64,000 nucleotides of DNA, from the NCBI GenBank assembly GCA_000961575.1, contig LADP01000039.1, positions 1 through 64,000 of the forward strand, read 5' to 3'. Numbering within the stretch: the stretch's first letter is position 1; the number at the start of each line of letters is the position of its first letter. The notes beneath the pieces are model-generated. The model did no database searches. It was not told the DNA's origin and saw only the letters and a program-made list of their open reading frames with translations. Made by a program: the position numbers and the translations under genes. Of the stretch, positions 8,991 through 18,179 are shown piece after piece. This DNA is from Peptococcaceae bacterium BRH_c8a. Lineage in GTDB: Bacteria > Bacillota > Desulfotomaculia > Desulfotomaculales > Desulfallaceae.

Positions 8991-9446
8991 ATGGAACGCG
9001 ATCCCAAAATTGTAGCATTCTTGTGCAACTGGTGCAGTTATGCCGGCGCCGACCTGGCCGGTATCGGACGTATCCAGTACCCGCCCAACATCCGGGTGGT
9101 GCGCATACCTTGTACCGGTAGGATTAACCCGCTGTTCATAATCAGCGCGTTGCGTCACGGAGCTGACGGCGTGCTGACCTCCGGGTGACACCCTGGCGAC
9201 TGCCACTATGTTAGTGGCAACCTGGTGGCCCGTAGGAAATTCGCTCTGCTTAAAGACCTTTTGGAATACATCGGCGTGGACGAAGGCCGGGTAAACTTCT
9301 CTTGGGTATCGGCAGCCGAGGGCGGCCGTTTCGCAGAGTTGGTCAAGGACGTTACGGCCAGAGTTAAGGAAGTTGGGCCTAATAAAGGAATAGCGCAAGA
9401 AGGCCTAAATGAAAGTGAATCGGGGTGTTGCGGATGCAAGCAATAG
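8991..9446 (+). CDS. mvhD: MvhD/FlxD-like [2Fe-2S] subunit, selenocysteine candidate 1
   Basis: MvhD-type proteins carry a [2Fe-2S] cluster and deliver electrons to HdrA. The frame holds one TGA at 9186-9188 and continues without shift to TAG 9446. Read as selenocysteine, it gives SG-U-HPGDCHY, exactly where relatives have a Cys before HxGDCHY; the paralog at 18180 has GCMEGDCHF there. The N-terminal [13 protein letters not shown] motif has both cysteines. A hairpin follows at SECIS distance. ATG 8991 has GGGGGAGGGA about ten bases upstream; ATG 8970 directly after hdrA1 is an alternative. The 3' end overlaps the next gene. Standard gene callers would split or truncate it. Confidence 0.88.
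9201..9219 (+). promoter_or_regulatory. Candidate bacterial SECIS hairpin of mvhD1
   Basis: TGCCACT-ATGTT-AGTGGCA forms a perfect 7-bp stem with a five-base loop. It begins 13 bases after the TGA at 9186-9188, and the loop starts 20 bases after it. A G lies in the apical loop, as expected for bacterial SECIS elements (general model recalled, not computed). It lies inside the coding sequence, as bacterial SECIS elements do. Confidence 0.72.
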
Positions 9447-10390
9447 CAGCTCAAGTAAAAGAGGCCGCGAAGAAACTACTGGAAGACAAAAAAGTTGACC
9501 TGGTGGTTGGTTTCGCCGAAGGCAGCTTGCCGCTGCGCGGTACACCGCTGTTCGCCCGTACACCCGAAGAAGCTGACCAGTTAACCTGGAACAGGGGCTG
9601 TGAAAACAACCTGGCCAACTTCCTGCGCAAGCGGGAAGGTAAAGTAGCCGTTGTGGCCAAAGGTTGTGACGTCCGTTCAATCGTGGCCCTAACCAAGGAA
9701 AACCAGATTGACCGTGACAACCTTTATATCATTGGTGTACCCTGTGACGGCATGATCGACCGTAAAAAAATCGGTAAACTACTGGGTGGTAAGGAAGTTC
9801 TGGCCGTTGAAGACCAGGGCGACACCATTGTGCTAAAAGGCAATGGTTTCTCTGAAACCGCCAAGGTGGCAGACTTGCTGCATAATTCCTGCATTGACTG
9901 CCGTTATGGTAACCCCGTGGTTTACGATGCGTTAATCGGTGAACTGATGCCGGAGAAGGCTGAAGAAGATTTCGCCGAAATTAAGGAATTCGAAGCCAAG
10001 ACTACGGCCGAACGCCGCGCTTTCCTGGCGGAGGAGTTCAGCAAATGTATCAGGTGTTATGCCTGCCGCAATGCCTGCCCGATGTGCTATTGTACGGAGT
10101 GTTTCGTAGACTGCTCCCAACCGGAGTGGATTGGCAAGAGTGCGGCGGACGTCCAAGATAACATTCTATTCCAGGCAGTTAGGGTATTCCACGGCGCCGG
10201 TCGCTGTGCCGATTGCGGCGCTTGCGAAAGGGCTTGCCCAATGGGCATCAACCTGCGTCTGCTGACCCGTAAGCTGGTTAAGGATGTCAAGGTACTATTC
10301 AACGCCGAAGCCGGTGTCAGCATGGACGACAAGGCAGCCCTGGCAACATTTACAGCTGACGACCCAGAACCTTTCTTGGTGAAGGAGTGA
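9434..10390 (+). CDS. Iron-sulfur protein, F420-hydrogenase-beta/FlxB-like
   Basis: The N-terminal 170 residues resemble the FrhB/CoB-type oxidoreductase fold (AVVAKGCDVRSIVAL, IGVPCDGMID, SCIDCRYGNP). The C-terminal third carries HdrC-like [4Fe-4S] ligands: CIRCYACRNACPMCYC near residue 204 and CADCGACERACP near 258. I infer an electron carrier between the NAD(P)H subunit and HdrA1, like FlxB in the FlxABCD-HdrABC complex. Three start codons are possible; ATG 9434 is preferred over GTG 9425. It overlaps mvhD1 by 13 bases, which suggests translational coupling. The FlxB name is by context and domain only. Confidence 0.75.
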   Translation: MQAIAAQVKEAAKKLLEDKKVDLVVGFAEGSLPLRGTPLFARTPEEADQLTWNRGCENNLANFLRKREGKVAVVAKGCDVRSIVALTKENQIDRDNLYIIGVPCDGMIDRKKIGKLLGGKEVLAVEDQGDTIVLKGNGFSETAKVADLLHNSCIDCRYGNPVVYDALIGELMPEKAEEDFAEIKEFEAKTTAERRAFLAEEFSKCIRCYACRNACPMCYCTECFVDCSQPEWIGKSAADVQDNILFQAVRVFHGAGRCADCGACERACPMGINLRLLTRKLVKDVKVLFNAEAGVSMDDKAALATFTADDPEPFLVKE

Positions 10391-10400
10391 GGTGAAACTG

Positions 10401-11420
10401 ATGATCGTAAGCAAAAAAGATATACCCAACCTCCTGGATAAAATGATTGCCGAATACGATGTTTTAGCGCCTGTTAAGAAGGATAATTTTACGGTTTTCA
10501 AGCCCATCGCCTCTGGAGCTGATGCAGTACTGGGCGAGGGAAACACCAAGCTTCCAGCCAAAGAATTGTTCTTCCCGCAGTCGGAAAAACTGTTCAGTTA
10601 CAGTGTCACCGAAGAGGGCGCCAAGCTTGATGCTCCGATGGACGACAAGAAAAAAGTGTTGTTTGGTGTGCGCCCCTGCGACGCCAGGAGTCTCAAACTG
10701 CTGGATAACGTTTTCGACAATGATAAATTCCAGGATCCCTATTACCTGACCAGGCGTGCGAATACAGTTATGGTAGGTATTGGATGCAACATGCCGTCCA
10801 GCACCTGCTTTTGCACCTCGGTCAATAGCGGCCCCTTTGATACTAGCGGGCTGGACATTTTGCTGGTGGATACTGGTGACGCCTACGTAGTCGAATTGGT
10901 TACCGATAAAGGCAAGGCCTTGGCTGACCAGGCCGGTCTGGCTGCGGCGTCAGATGCTGACAAGACAGCCGCTGCGGCAGCCAAGGAAGCCGCCGTGGTA
11001 ACCTGCCAGGTGAACACTGACGGTCTAAAAGCCAAGCTGGATGTTAATTTTTACGACCCCATCTGGGAAAAGATCCATGAAAAATGCTTGGGCTGCGGAG
11101 CCTGCACCTACCTGTGCCCCACCTGCCACTGTTTTGACATCGTGGACGACGCGGTGGATTGCGCTGGTTGCCGGGTACGTAACTGGGATTCCTGTGCCTT
11201 CCCGCTGTTCACCCTGCATGGTTCCGGGCACAACCCGCGGACCAGTAACAAAGAGCGCTACCGTAACCGGATTATGCACAAGTTCAAGTATTTCGTTGAT
11301 AACTTTAACGAAATAGGTTGTGTCGGCTGCGGCCGCTGCATTAAAAACTGCCCCGTTAATATGGATATCCGAGTGGTACTGGAGAACATTCGGGGTTCGG
11401 AAGCGAGGTTGGATAGTTGA
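10401..11420 (+). CDS. 4Fe-4S dicluster protein, AsrA/HydB/FlxC-like
   Basis: This protein resembles sulfhydrogenase beta and anaerobic sulfite reductase A subunits. It has the FGVRPCDARSLKLLD segment near residue 90, IGCNMPSSTCFCTS near 126, and two C-terminal cysteine groups, CLGCGACTYLCPTCHC and CVGCGRCIKNCP. Such proteins relay electrons next to an NAD(P)H:FAD subunit, and that subunit follows here with a TGATG overlap. ATG 10401 has GAGGTGA five bases upstream; GTG 10392 is an alternative. An alanine-rich segment (about residues 170-200) looks like a surface linker. Likely partner set: FlxA-like, FlxB-like, MvhD1, HdrA1. Confidence 0.78.
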   Translation: MIVSKKDIPNLLDKMIAEYDVLAPVKKDNFTVFKPIASGADAVLGEGNTKLPAKELFFPQSEKLFSYSVTEEGAKLDAPMDDKKKVLFGVRPCDARSLKLLDNVFDNDKFQDPYYLTRRANTVMVGIGCNMPSSTCFCTSVNSGPFDTSGLDILLVDTGDAYVVELVTDKGKALADQAGLAAASDADKTAAAAAKEAAVVTCQVNTDGLKAKLDVNFYDPIWEKIHEKCLGCGACTYLCPTCHCFDIVDDAVDCAGCRVRNWDSCAFPLFTLHGSGHNPRTSNKERYRNRIMHKFKYFVDNFNEIGCVGCGRCIKNCPVNMDIRVVLENIRGSEARLDS

Positions 11421-12259
11421 TGAAAAATCCATATCTGCCGCTACCAATGAAGTTGGTTAAAAACTTCACCGAAACAGAAGATAAGCTAATCCATACCTTT
11501 ACCCTGCAGTTCCTCAGCGAGGAAGATGAAAAGAGTTTTCCGTACATGCCGGGGCAATTTGCCGAGCTGTGTGTATTCGGAAAAGGCGAAGCACCTTTTG
11601 GTATCGCCTCATCTCCCACCGAACCAGGGTTCCTGAAGTTCTCAGTGGCCAAGGTGGGTACTGTATCCACCGCCCTGCACATGCTGGAAGAAGGAAGCAT
11701 CGTGGGTGTTCGCGGCCCACTGGGCAATTCCTATCCGGTCGAGCAGTTTAAGGGTAAAGACGTGGTTATTATCGGTGGTGGTTTTGCGTTTACCACGCTG
11801 CGTTCACTGGCCACTTACATGATGCACCCCGACCGCCGCAGCGACTACGGTAAAATTACCGTTATTTACGGCGCCCGCAACCCCGGCCTGCTGCTTTACA
11901 AAGACGAACTGGCAGCCTGGGAAGCCAGCCCGGACATCGACCTGATTACCACCGTGGACAGAGAAGCAGAAGGCTGGAACGGCAGGGTCGGCTTTATCCC
12001 TTCAGTCACAGGGGAAGTGGCACCCAGCGCGTCAAACGCTCACGCCATTATCTGCGGCCCGCCGGTAATGATTAAGTTCACCATGCCGGTGCTTGAAAAG
12101 CTCGGGTTTACACCGGAAACCACCATTATGTCGCTGGAAAACCGGATGAAGTGTGGTATTGGTATGTGCGGCCGGTGCAACGTGGGTGGCAAGTACGTCT
12201 GCAAGGACGGCCCCGTTTTCACCAGAGCGCAACTTAACGAACTGCCTAACGAATACTAA
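11420..12259 (+). CDS. FAD/NAD(P)H-binding oxidoreductase subunit, AsrB/HydG/FlxA-like
   Basis: This is a ferredoxin-NADP reductase-type protein of 279 residues. The N-terminal flavin barrel has PGQFAELCVFG near residue 42. The nucleotide-binding half has VVIIGGGFAFTTLRSL near 115. The C-terminal CGIGMCGRCNVGGKYVC motif binds a [2Fe-2S] cluster, as in PyrK and AsrB. It probably oxidises NAD(P)H and feeds electrons through the neighbouring iron-sulfur proteins to HdrA1. The ATG overlaps the previous stop (TGATG at 11418-11422). It is the last gene before a repeat-bearing gap of 186 bases. Confidence 0.85.
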   Translation: MKNPYLPLPMKLVKNFTETEDKLIHTFTLQFLSEEDEKSFPYMPGQFAELCVFGKGEAPFGIASSPTEPGFLKFSVAKVGTVSTALHMLEEGSIVGVRGPLGNSYPVEQFKGKDVVIIGGGFAFTTLRSLATYMMHPDRRSDYGKITVIYGARNPGLLLYKDELAAWEASPDIDLITTVDREAEGWNGRVGFIPSVTGEVAPSASNAHAIICGPPVMIKFTMPVLEKLGFTPETTIMSLENRMKCGIGMCGRCNVGGKYVCKDGPVFTRAQLNELPNEY

Positions 12260-12272
12260 AAAACAACTAAAA

Positions 12273-12364
12273 ATAGCGCCTCTAAGCAAATTGGGGACAT
12301 TCCTGGACCCCAAATTCTCAACCCATAAACTGAGGTGTGTCCCCTTTAATAAAAGAGGCGCTAT
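12273..12364 (+). repeat. REP-like unit lodged in the loop of a hairpin
   Basis: ATAGCGCCTCT (12273-12283) and its exact complement AGAGGCGCTAT (12354-12364) form an 11-bp stem. Between them lies a REP-like unit (GGGGACATTCC at 12293 to GTGTCCCC ending 12344), inverted relative to the array at 1081. The arrangement suggests insertion of the repeat into a pre-existing terminator loop between the FlxA-like and HdrD-like genes. Confidence 0.75.
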
Positions 12365-12445
12365 AGATGAATGTTCGTTAGAACATCCTTACGAATACTA
12401 GAAATTCTCCGTTTATAACGCCAAGATTCGGAGGGAGGCTAAATC

Positions 12446-13681
12446 ATGGAAGTTATTAAAGCTGCCGATCTTAATCCCCAATTTAGGGACGAAGTGGCCG
12501 GCCTGCTAAAAAACATTGATTTCACCAACTGCCTGGCCTGCGGCATGTGTACCGCCGGGTGCCCGTACTCAGACGTACACGAAAACCAGGATCCGCGCAA
12601 GTTCTTGCGTAAAATCCTGCTGGGCATGAAAGAAGAAGTTTTCAAGGATCCATATATCTGGTACTGCACCATGTGCGAGCGCTGCACCATCGAGTGCCCC
12701 ATGAACATTAACATGGCGGTGCTGGTACGCAACTTGCGCGGTACCTGGGACAAGGACAAAATTCCCGGCTATCTGCAGACCATTGCCCACGAGCACATTG
12801 AGTCCGGCAACCAGATGAACGTTGACCAGGTGGATTATGAAGAGACTCTGGAGTGGATCGAAGAAGAACTGCAGGAAGAACTGGGCGACCCCGATTTCAA
12901 GATCCCGCTGAATAAGAAGGGTGCCAAGTACTTCTACGGTTTCAACGCCCGGGATATCAAGTACTACCCCAACGAACTGCAGGCCACAATAAAGATTTTC
13001 CATGTGGCCGGTATCGATTATACCATCAGCACCAAGCGTTGGGACGCCACCAACATTTCTCTGTTCACCGGCCAGAACGATGACTTTCAGGCTATCTCCA
13101 TGCCAGTATGGCAGGAAATGGTGGATCTGGAGTGCGAAGAAATGATCGTCACCGAGTGTGGTCACGCCTTCCGTTCCATGAAGTGGGGTTACCGGACCTT
13201 CTGGAAAGGTAAGCAGTTTCCCATTCGTCACATCCTGGAACTGCTTAACGAGCTGGTTAAAGAAGGCAAGCTAAAACTTGATCCCGACGCTATCACTGAA
13301 GTAGTCACCTACCATGACCCCTGTAACACTGCCCGTAAAGAAGGCGTTTACGAAGCACCTAGGGAACTGATCAATAGCTTCATCAAAAACTTTGTGGACA
13401 TGAACCCCAACGGTAAAATGAACTACTGCTGCGGCGCCGGCGGTGGCGGTATGGCTATGCCTGAATACAATGATATCCGTAAAGCCAAAGGCAAGCGGAA
13501 AGTTGACCAGGTGCTGGCCACCGAGGCAGAAATTGTCATCGTGCCCTGCCACAACTGCATTGACCAGTTTAACGACCTGAACAAGTGGTACGAAGAGAAA
13601 GCCAAGTCCAAAAACATACACATGTGCTCACTGATGGAAAGAGCGCTGATTATGCCCGAGAAAGAAGAAGCGGCAGAGTAG
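12446..13681 (+). CDS. HdrD/HdrBC-like iron-sulfur protein
   Basis: The 411-residue protein joins an HdrC-like part and an HdrB-like part. The N-terminus has two [4Fe-4S] motifs, CLACGMCTAGCP near residue 30 and CTMCERCTIECP near 72. The C-terminus has one full CCG domain: YHDPC near 292, NYCCGAGGGG near 328, VPCHNC near 370. The region where HdrD or DsrK would have a first CCG domain keeps only VTECGH, so only one non-cubane cluster is likely. RBS GGAGGGAGG lies about ten bases before ATG 12446. It sits between the two HdrA modules and could connect them or receive their electrons. Confidence 0.83.
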   Translation: MEVIKAADLNPQFRDEVAGLLKNIDFTNCLACGMCTAGCPYSDVHENQDPRKFLRKILLGMKEEVFKDPYIWYCTMCERCTIECPMNINMAVLVRNLRGTWDKDKIPGYLQTIAHEHIESGNQMNVDQVDYEETLEWIEEELQEELGDPDFKIPLNKKGAKYFYGFNARDIKYYPNELQATIKIFHVAGIDYTISTKRWDATNISLFTGQNDDFQAISMPVWQEMVDLECEEMIVTECGHAFRSMKWGYRTFWKGKQFPIRHILELLNELVKEGKLKLDPDAITEVVTYHDPCNTARKEGVYEAPRELINSFIKNFVDMNPNGKMNYCCGAGGGGMAMPEYNDIRKAKGKRKVDQVLATEAEIVIVPCHNCIDQFNDLNKWYEEKAKSKNIHMCSLMERALIMPEKEEAAE

Positions 13682-13753
13682 CAATATAGATTATCCAATA
13701 GATGTATTGCTTTGTTTTCATGGACTCAAAACCGAGAGGACGGATGTGATGTC

Positions 13754-16700
13754 ATGGGCAAAGATAAAGTAGGATCGGTGCTGGTAGTAGGTGCTGGTAT
13801 TTCTGGCATCCAGGCATCCCTTGACCTTGCAGAGTCCGGCTATTACGTTTATCTCGTGGAGCAATCACCGGCTATTGGCGGCACTATGCCGCGGCTGGAT
13901 AAGACTTTCCCCACCAATGATTGCTCCATGTGTATCCTTTCTCCCAAACTGGTTGAGTGCGGGAGACACTTGAACGTTGAGAAACACATGCTTACCGATA
14001 TAGTTGACGTTCAGGGCGAGCCGGGTAATTTCAAGGTTAAACTGCGTAAAAAAGCACGTTTCATCGACCTGGAAAAATGCACCGGATGCGGCGAATGTAA
14101 AGACGCCTGTCCGGTGGAGGTACCAAGCCAGTTCGATGCCGACCTGGGCCAAAGGAAAGCCATTTACAAAATGTACGCCCAGGCCATGCCTGCTGCATAT
14201 TCGATCGAAAAAACCGGTACATCACCATGTAAAGCTGCCTGCCCCGCCGGCGTTAACGCCCAGGGCTACGTGCAGCTTATTAAAGACGGTAAATTCATTG
14301 AATCGTGGCAATTAATATACAAAGACAACCCGCTGCCGGCAATTTGCGGCCGGGTTTGCACGCACCCTTGCGAAACCGCCTGTCACCGTAAAAGCGTGGA
14401 CACTCCGGTTGGGATTAGGGAACTAAAACGCGTAGCTGCGGAAGTAGCCTACCGTGATCTGGACGGACTGCCGCTGCCGGAAATTGCTCCTGCAAACGGC
14501 ATCAAAGTAGCTGTAATTGGTTCCGGCCCCGCCGGCCTTTCCACCGCCTACCAGTTGGCCAAGGGCGGTTACTCGGTAACCATTCTTGAGGCCCTGCCGG
14601 TAACCGGTGGGATGCTCCGGGTGGGCATTCCCGAGTACCGCCTGCCCAAGAGCATTGTCGAGATGGAAATTGGTTTGCTGGAAAGAATGGGCGTGGAAAT
14701 TAAGACCAACACCCCGCTGGGCCCACAGCTTACCATTGATGACTTGATGAAACAAGGCTACAACGCTGTGTTCCTGGGCATCGGCGCGCACAAGGGAGTA
14801 TCCCTTAATGTGCCGGGCGAGGACCTGGATGGCGTAATCCCGGGTGTCGATTTCCTGCGCCGGGTTAACATGGGCGAAAAAATCGCGCTGGGTAAAAGGG
14901 TAGCCGTAATCGGCGGTGGTAACACCGCGATGGACGCCGCCCGTACCGCGCTGCGCTGCGGCGCCCAGGAAGTGACTATTGTCTACCGTCGTTCCGAGGC
15001 TGAAATAACAGCCGCCGAAGAAGAAATTCATGAGGCCAAGGAAGAGAATATAGTATTCCAAATGATGACCAGTCCTGTCGCCATGCACGGTGACGGTGGC
15101 AAAGTCGCTAAACTGGAATGCATTCAAAATGAACTGGGCGAACCCGACGAAAGCGGTCGCCGCCGGCCGGTTGCTGTGGCTGGCAGCGAGTTTGCTATTG
15201 ACGTGGACAACATCATTGTTGCCATCGGCCAAGCCGTTGACGTATCTGGTTTGGGCGGAGCTGTGGAACTGAGCAGGCGTAATACCATCGTCGTGGACGG
15301 AGCAACAATGGCTACCAACGTACCCGGTGTATTTGCCGCCGGTGATGTGGTAACCGGTCCGGCCACCGTAGTGGACGCCATCGGTACCGGTAAAAAAGCC
15401 GCCGCCTCCATAGATAAGTATTGCCGGGGTGAGGAAGCAACCATTTGTTTCAACTGGGCCACCAAAGAATCAGTGGTGGACTTTCCTAAAAATTCACCGG
15501 GTAATAGGGTTGAAACCCCACGTTTTGAAGGCAGCTTTGTCGAGCCTGCCAAACGGGTCGCCGACTTTGCCGAAGTAGCACTGGGCATCAGTGAAGAAGC
15601 CGCTCGCCAAGAAGCTCAGCGGTGTCTGAACTGCGCTGTGTGCTCCGAGTGTGGCGAGTGTGTCAAGACCTGCCTGCGTGAAGCAATCAACCACGACATG
15701 CGCGATGAGGAACTGGAGCTGGAAGTGGGCGCCATCATCCTCAGTTCAGGGGCCGAGATATGCGATCCCACCGACCTGTTCTACTATGGCTACCGCAAGA
15801 ACCCCAACGTGGTTACCAGTATTGAGTTCGAGCGTATCTTGAGCGCTTCCGGACCGTATGGCGGTCACCTGGTCAGGCCTTATGACGGCAAAGAGCCGAA
15901 AAAAGTGGCCTGGATCCAGTGCGTGGGTTCCCGCAACAAGCGCATCGAGCATAATTACTGCTCGTCAGTATGTTGTATGTACGCCATCAAAGAAGCGGTT
16001 ATCGCCAAAGAACATAGTGCCCAGCCGCTGGACACCACCATCTTCATGATGGACATGCGTTCCTACGGCAAGGATTTTGAAAAATACTACGAACGGGCCA
16101 AGAACGAACACGGCGTCAATTTTGTCCGCTCCCGGATCTTTGAAGTGATGGATGCACCAGGTGAGGATAAGAATCCCACCATCCGTTACTCCAACGAGGA
16201 CGGTTCCATTACTACCGAAGAATTCGATATGGTGGTTCTTTCGGTAGGCTTCCAGGCCGGTGCCAAAGCCAAGGAACTGGGACAAATTATGGACGTTGAA
16301 CTTAACCGGTACGGATTTGCCGAGCTGGCCCCGATGACGGGCGTTAACACATCTCGCGAAGGTGTTTACGTAGCCGGTACCTTCTCCGGACCCAAGGATA
16401 TTCCGGAAACAGTAATGCAGGCCAGCGCTGCGGCATCAGCAGCTGAAAGTTTACTTGGTGATGTGCGTGGAACCCTGGTCAAAGAGATAGTATTCCCGCC
16501 GGAGCGTGACGTTGCGGGAGAGGAACCAAGGATTGGCGTATTTGTTTGTAACTGCGGTATTAACATCGGTGGCGTGGTTAAAGTGCCCGAAGTGGTAGAA
16601 ACGGCCAAAAAGCTGCCGGGCGTGGTCTATGCCGGAGAGTATCTATATGTTTGCTCCCAGGATAGCCAGGCGACCATGAAGGATATTATTAACGAACATC

Positions 16701-18178
16701 AACTCAACCGGGTGGTAGTGGCCTCCTGCAGTCCCCGGACGCACAAGCCGCTATTCCAGGAAACGCTGAAGGAAGCCGGTCTGAACCGGTACCTGTTTGA
16801 GATGGCCAATATTCGCGACCAGTGCTCCTGGGTCCACATGCACGAACCGGATAAGGCCACCGCCAAAGCCAAAGACCTGGTCACCATGACCACGGCCAAG
16901 TCAAGACTGTTGCAGCAGATTAAGCAGGGTTCGGTCGGTGTGACCAAGTCCGCCCTGGTTATCGGCGGCGGCATCACCGGCATGACCAATGCCGTAAGTC
17001 TGGCTGAGCAGGGTTACGCAGTACATCTGGTAGAAAAGTCAGCCGAACTGGGTGGACTGGCCAGGCGATTGCAAAAAGGCTTCAAGGGTGAGGATATCCA
17101 GGCCCTGGTTGCCGATTTAGCAGCCAAGGTTAACGCCAACCCGTTAATCAGCGTCTACACCGGCGTGGAAATCAAGGACGTTACCGGCTATGTGGGCAAT
17201 TTTAACACCGAGCTGGCCGACGGCCGGGAAATCAAACACGGCGTAACGATCATTGCCATCGGCGGCCGTGAATACAAACCTAACGAGTACCTGTACGGTG
17301 AAAGCGATCGGGTGATGACGCACCTGGAACTGGACGAGGCCATCGCCGCGGGGCGGATTAAGGACGCCAAGAACATCGTATTAATTAACTGCGTTGGTTC
17401 CCGCGAACCTGAAAGGCCTTACTGCAGCAGGGTGTGCTGCACCAAATCCATCACCCTGGCTCTGAAGATGAAGGAAAAGAACCCCAATACCAATATATTT
17501 ATCCTGTACCGGGACATCCGCACCTACGGCTTCCTGGAAGAGCTTTACGAGGAAGCCCGGGCCAAGGGAATCATTTTCGTCCGTTACGCCCCCGATAGTA
17601 AACCAGTGGTTGAAAAGGACGGCGACACGGTCAAGGTAACGGTTACAGATCATGTACTGGGGCAGCCCATTGTCATTGAGGCTGATGTGGTCGGTTTAGC
17701 TGCGGCCATCATGGCGCCGGAAGACAACGTCAAGCTGAACCGGCTGTTCAAGGTACCTTTGAATGCCGACGGGTTCTTCCTGGAAGCACACATGAAACTT
17801 CGTCCGGTGGACTCTGCCGCCGAAGGTGTATTCATGGCCGGCATCGCCCACGGACCTAAAAACATGGAAGAGAACATCGCCCAGGCCAAAGCTGCCGCCG
17901 GGCGCGCGGCCACCTTCCTCAGTAAGGACCGCCTGGAATCACACGGTGTGGTCGCGGTTGTACAGCCCGACAAGTGCGCGGCATGTCTTACCTGCGTCCG
18001 CTTGTGTCCATTTGGCGCACCACGCGTGAATAATTACGCGGCTGAAATTGAGTCGGTTCTCTGCCAGGGCTGCGGCACCTGTGCCGGTGAATGCCCCAAC
18101 AAGGCCATTACCCTGCAGGGATACAATGACGATATGTATATGAACATGATGGATGACTTATTCAAGGAGGTGCGTTAG
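13754..18178 (+). CDS. hdrA: Giant HdrA with inserted GltD/NfnB-like NAD(P)H module (HdrA2)
   Basis: The 1474-residue protein has the two-halved layout of HdrA1 (GAGISGIQASLDLAESG, TFPTNDCSMC, CTGCGECKDACP; second half from VFVCNCGINIGGVVKVPEV; C-terminal CAACLTCVRLCP and CQGCGTCAGECP). From about residue 152 to 620 it carries an insert absent from HdrA1 and HdrA3. The insert has the GltD signature: CKAACPAGVN and CGRVCTHPCETAC, then KVAVIGSGPAGLSTAYQLA, RVAVIGGGNTAMDAARTA and GVFAAGDVVTGP. This would add its own FAD and NAD(P)H site. ATG 13754 matches the HdrA1 start; ATG 13712 would add 14 residues. RBS-like GAGAGGA lies upstream. Confidence 0.92.
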   Translation: MGKDKVGSVLVVGAGISGIQASLDLAESGYYVYLVEQSPAIGGTMPRLDKTFPTNDCSMCILSPKLVECGRHLNVEKHMLTDIVDVQGEPGNFKVKLRKKARFIDLEKCTGCGECKDACPVEVPSQFDADLGQRKAIYKMYAQAMPAAYSIEKTGTSPCKAACPAGVNAQGYVQLIKDGKFIESWQLIYKDNPLPAICGRVCTHPCETACHRKSVDTPVGIRELKRVAAEVAYRDLDGLPLPEIAPANGIKVAVIGSGPAGLSTAYQLAKGGYSVTILEALPVTGGMLRVGIPEYRLPKSIVEMEIGLLERMGVEIKTNTPLGPQLTIDDLMKQGYNAVFLGIGAHKGVSLNVPGEDLDGVIPGVDFLRRVNMGEKIALGKRVAVIGGGNTAMDAARTALRCGAQEVTIVYRRSEAEITAAEEEIHEAKEENIVFQMMTSPVAMHGDGGKVAKLECIQNELGEPDESGRRRPVAVAGSEFAIDVDNIIVAIGQAVDVSGLGGAVELSRRNTIVVDGATMATNVPGVFAAGDVVTGPATVVDAIGTGKKAAASIDKYCRGEEATICFNWATKESVVDFPKNSPGNRVETPRFEGSFVEPAKRVADFAEVALGISEEAARQEAQRCLNCAVCSECGECVKTCLREAINHDMRDEELELEVGAIILSSGAEICDPTDLFYYGYRKNPNVVTSIEFERILSASGPYGGHLVRPYDGKEPKKVAWIQCVGSRNKRIEHNYCSSVCCMYAIKEAVIAKEHSAQPLDTTIFMMDMRSYGKDFEKYYERAKNEHGVNFVRSRIFEVMDAPGEDKNPTIRYSNEDGSITTEEFDMVVLSVGFQAGAKAKELGQIMDVELNRYGFAELAPMTGVNTSREGVYVAGTFSGPKDIPETVMQASAAASAAESLLGDVRGTLVKEIVFPPERDVAGEEPRIGVFVCNCGINIGGVVKVPEVVETAKKLPGVVYAGEYLYVCSQDSQATMKDIINEHQLNRVVVASCSPRTHKPLFQETLKEAGLNRYLFEMANIRDQCSWVHMHEPDKATAKAKDLVTMTTAKSRLLQQIKQGSVGVTKSALVIGGGITGMTNAVSLAEQGYAVHLVEKSAELGGLARRLQKGFKGEDIQALVADLAAKVNANPLISVYTGVEIKDVTGYVGNFNTELADGREIKHGVTIIAIGGREYKPNEYLYGESDRVMTHLELDEAIAAGRIKDAKNIVLINCVGSREPERPYCSRVCCTKSITLALKMKEKNPNTNIFILYRDIRTYGFLEELYEEARAKGIIFVRYAPDSKPVVEKDGDTVKVTVTDHVLGQPIVIEADVVGLAAAIMAPEDNVKLNRLFKVPLNADGFFLEAHMKLRPVDSAAEGVFMAGIAHGPKNMEENIAQAKAAAGRAATFLSKDRLESHGVVAVVQPDKCAACLTCVRLCPFGAPRVNNYAAEIESVLCQGCGTCAGECPNKAITLQGYNDDMYMNMMDDLFKEVR

Positions 18179-18179
18179 A

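Noticed and set aside
8970-9188. Two separate short genes (72 and 73 codons) in place of one mvhD
   Set aside because: Both parts are in the same frame, join at a single TGA at a conserved Cys, and have a SECIS-like hairpin; one selenoprotein gene explains everything.
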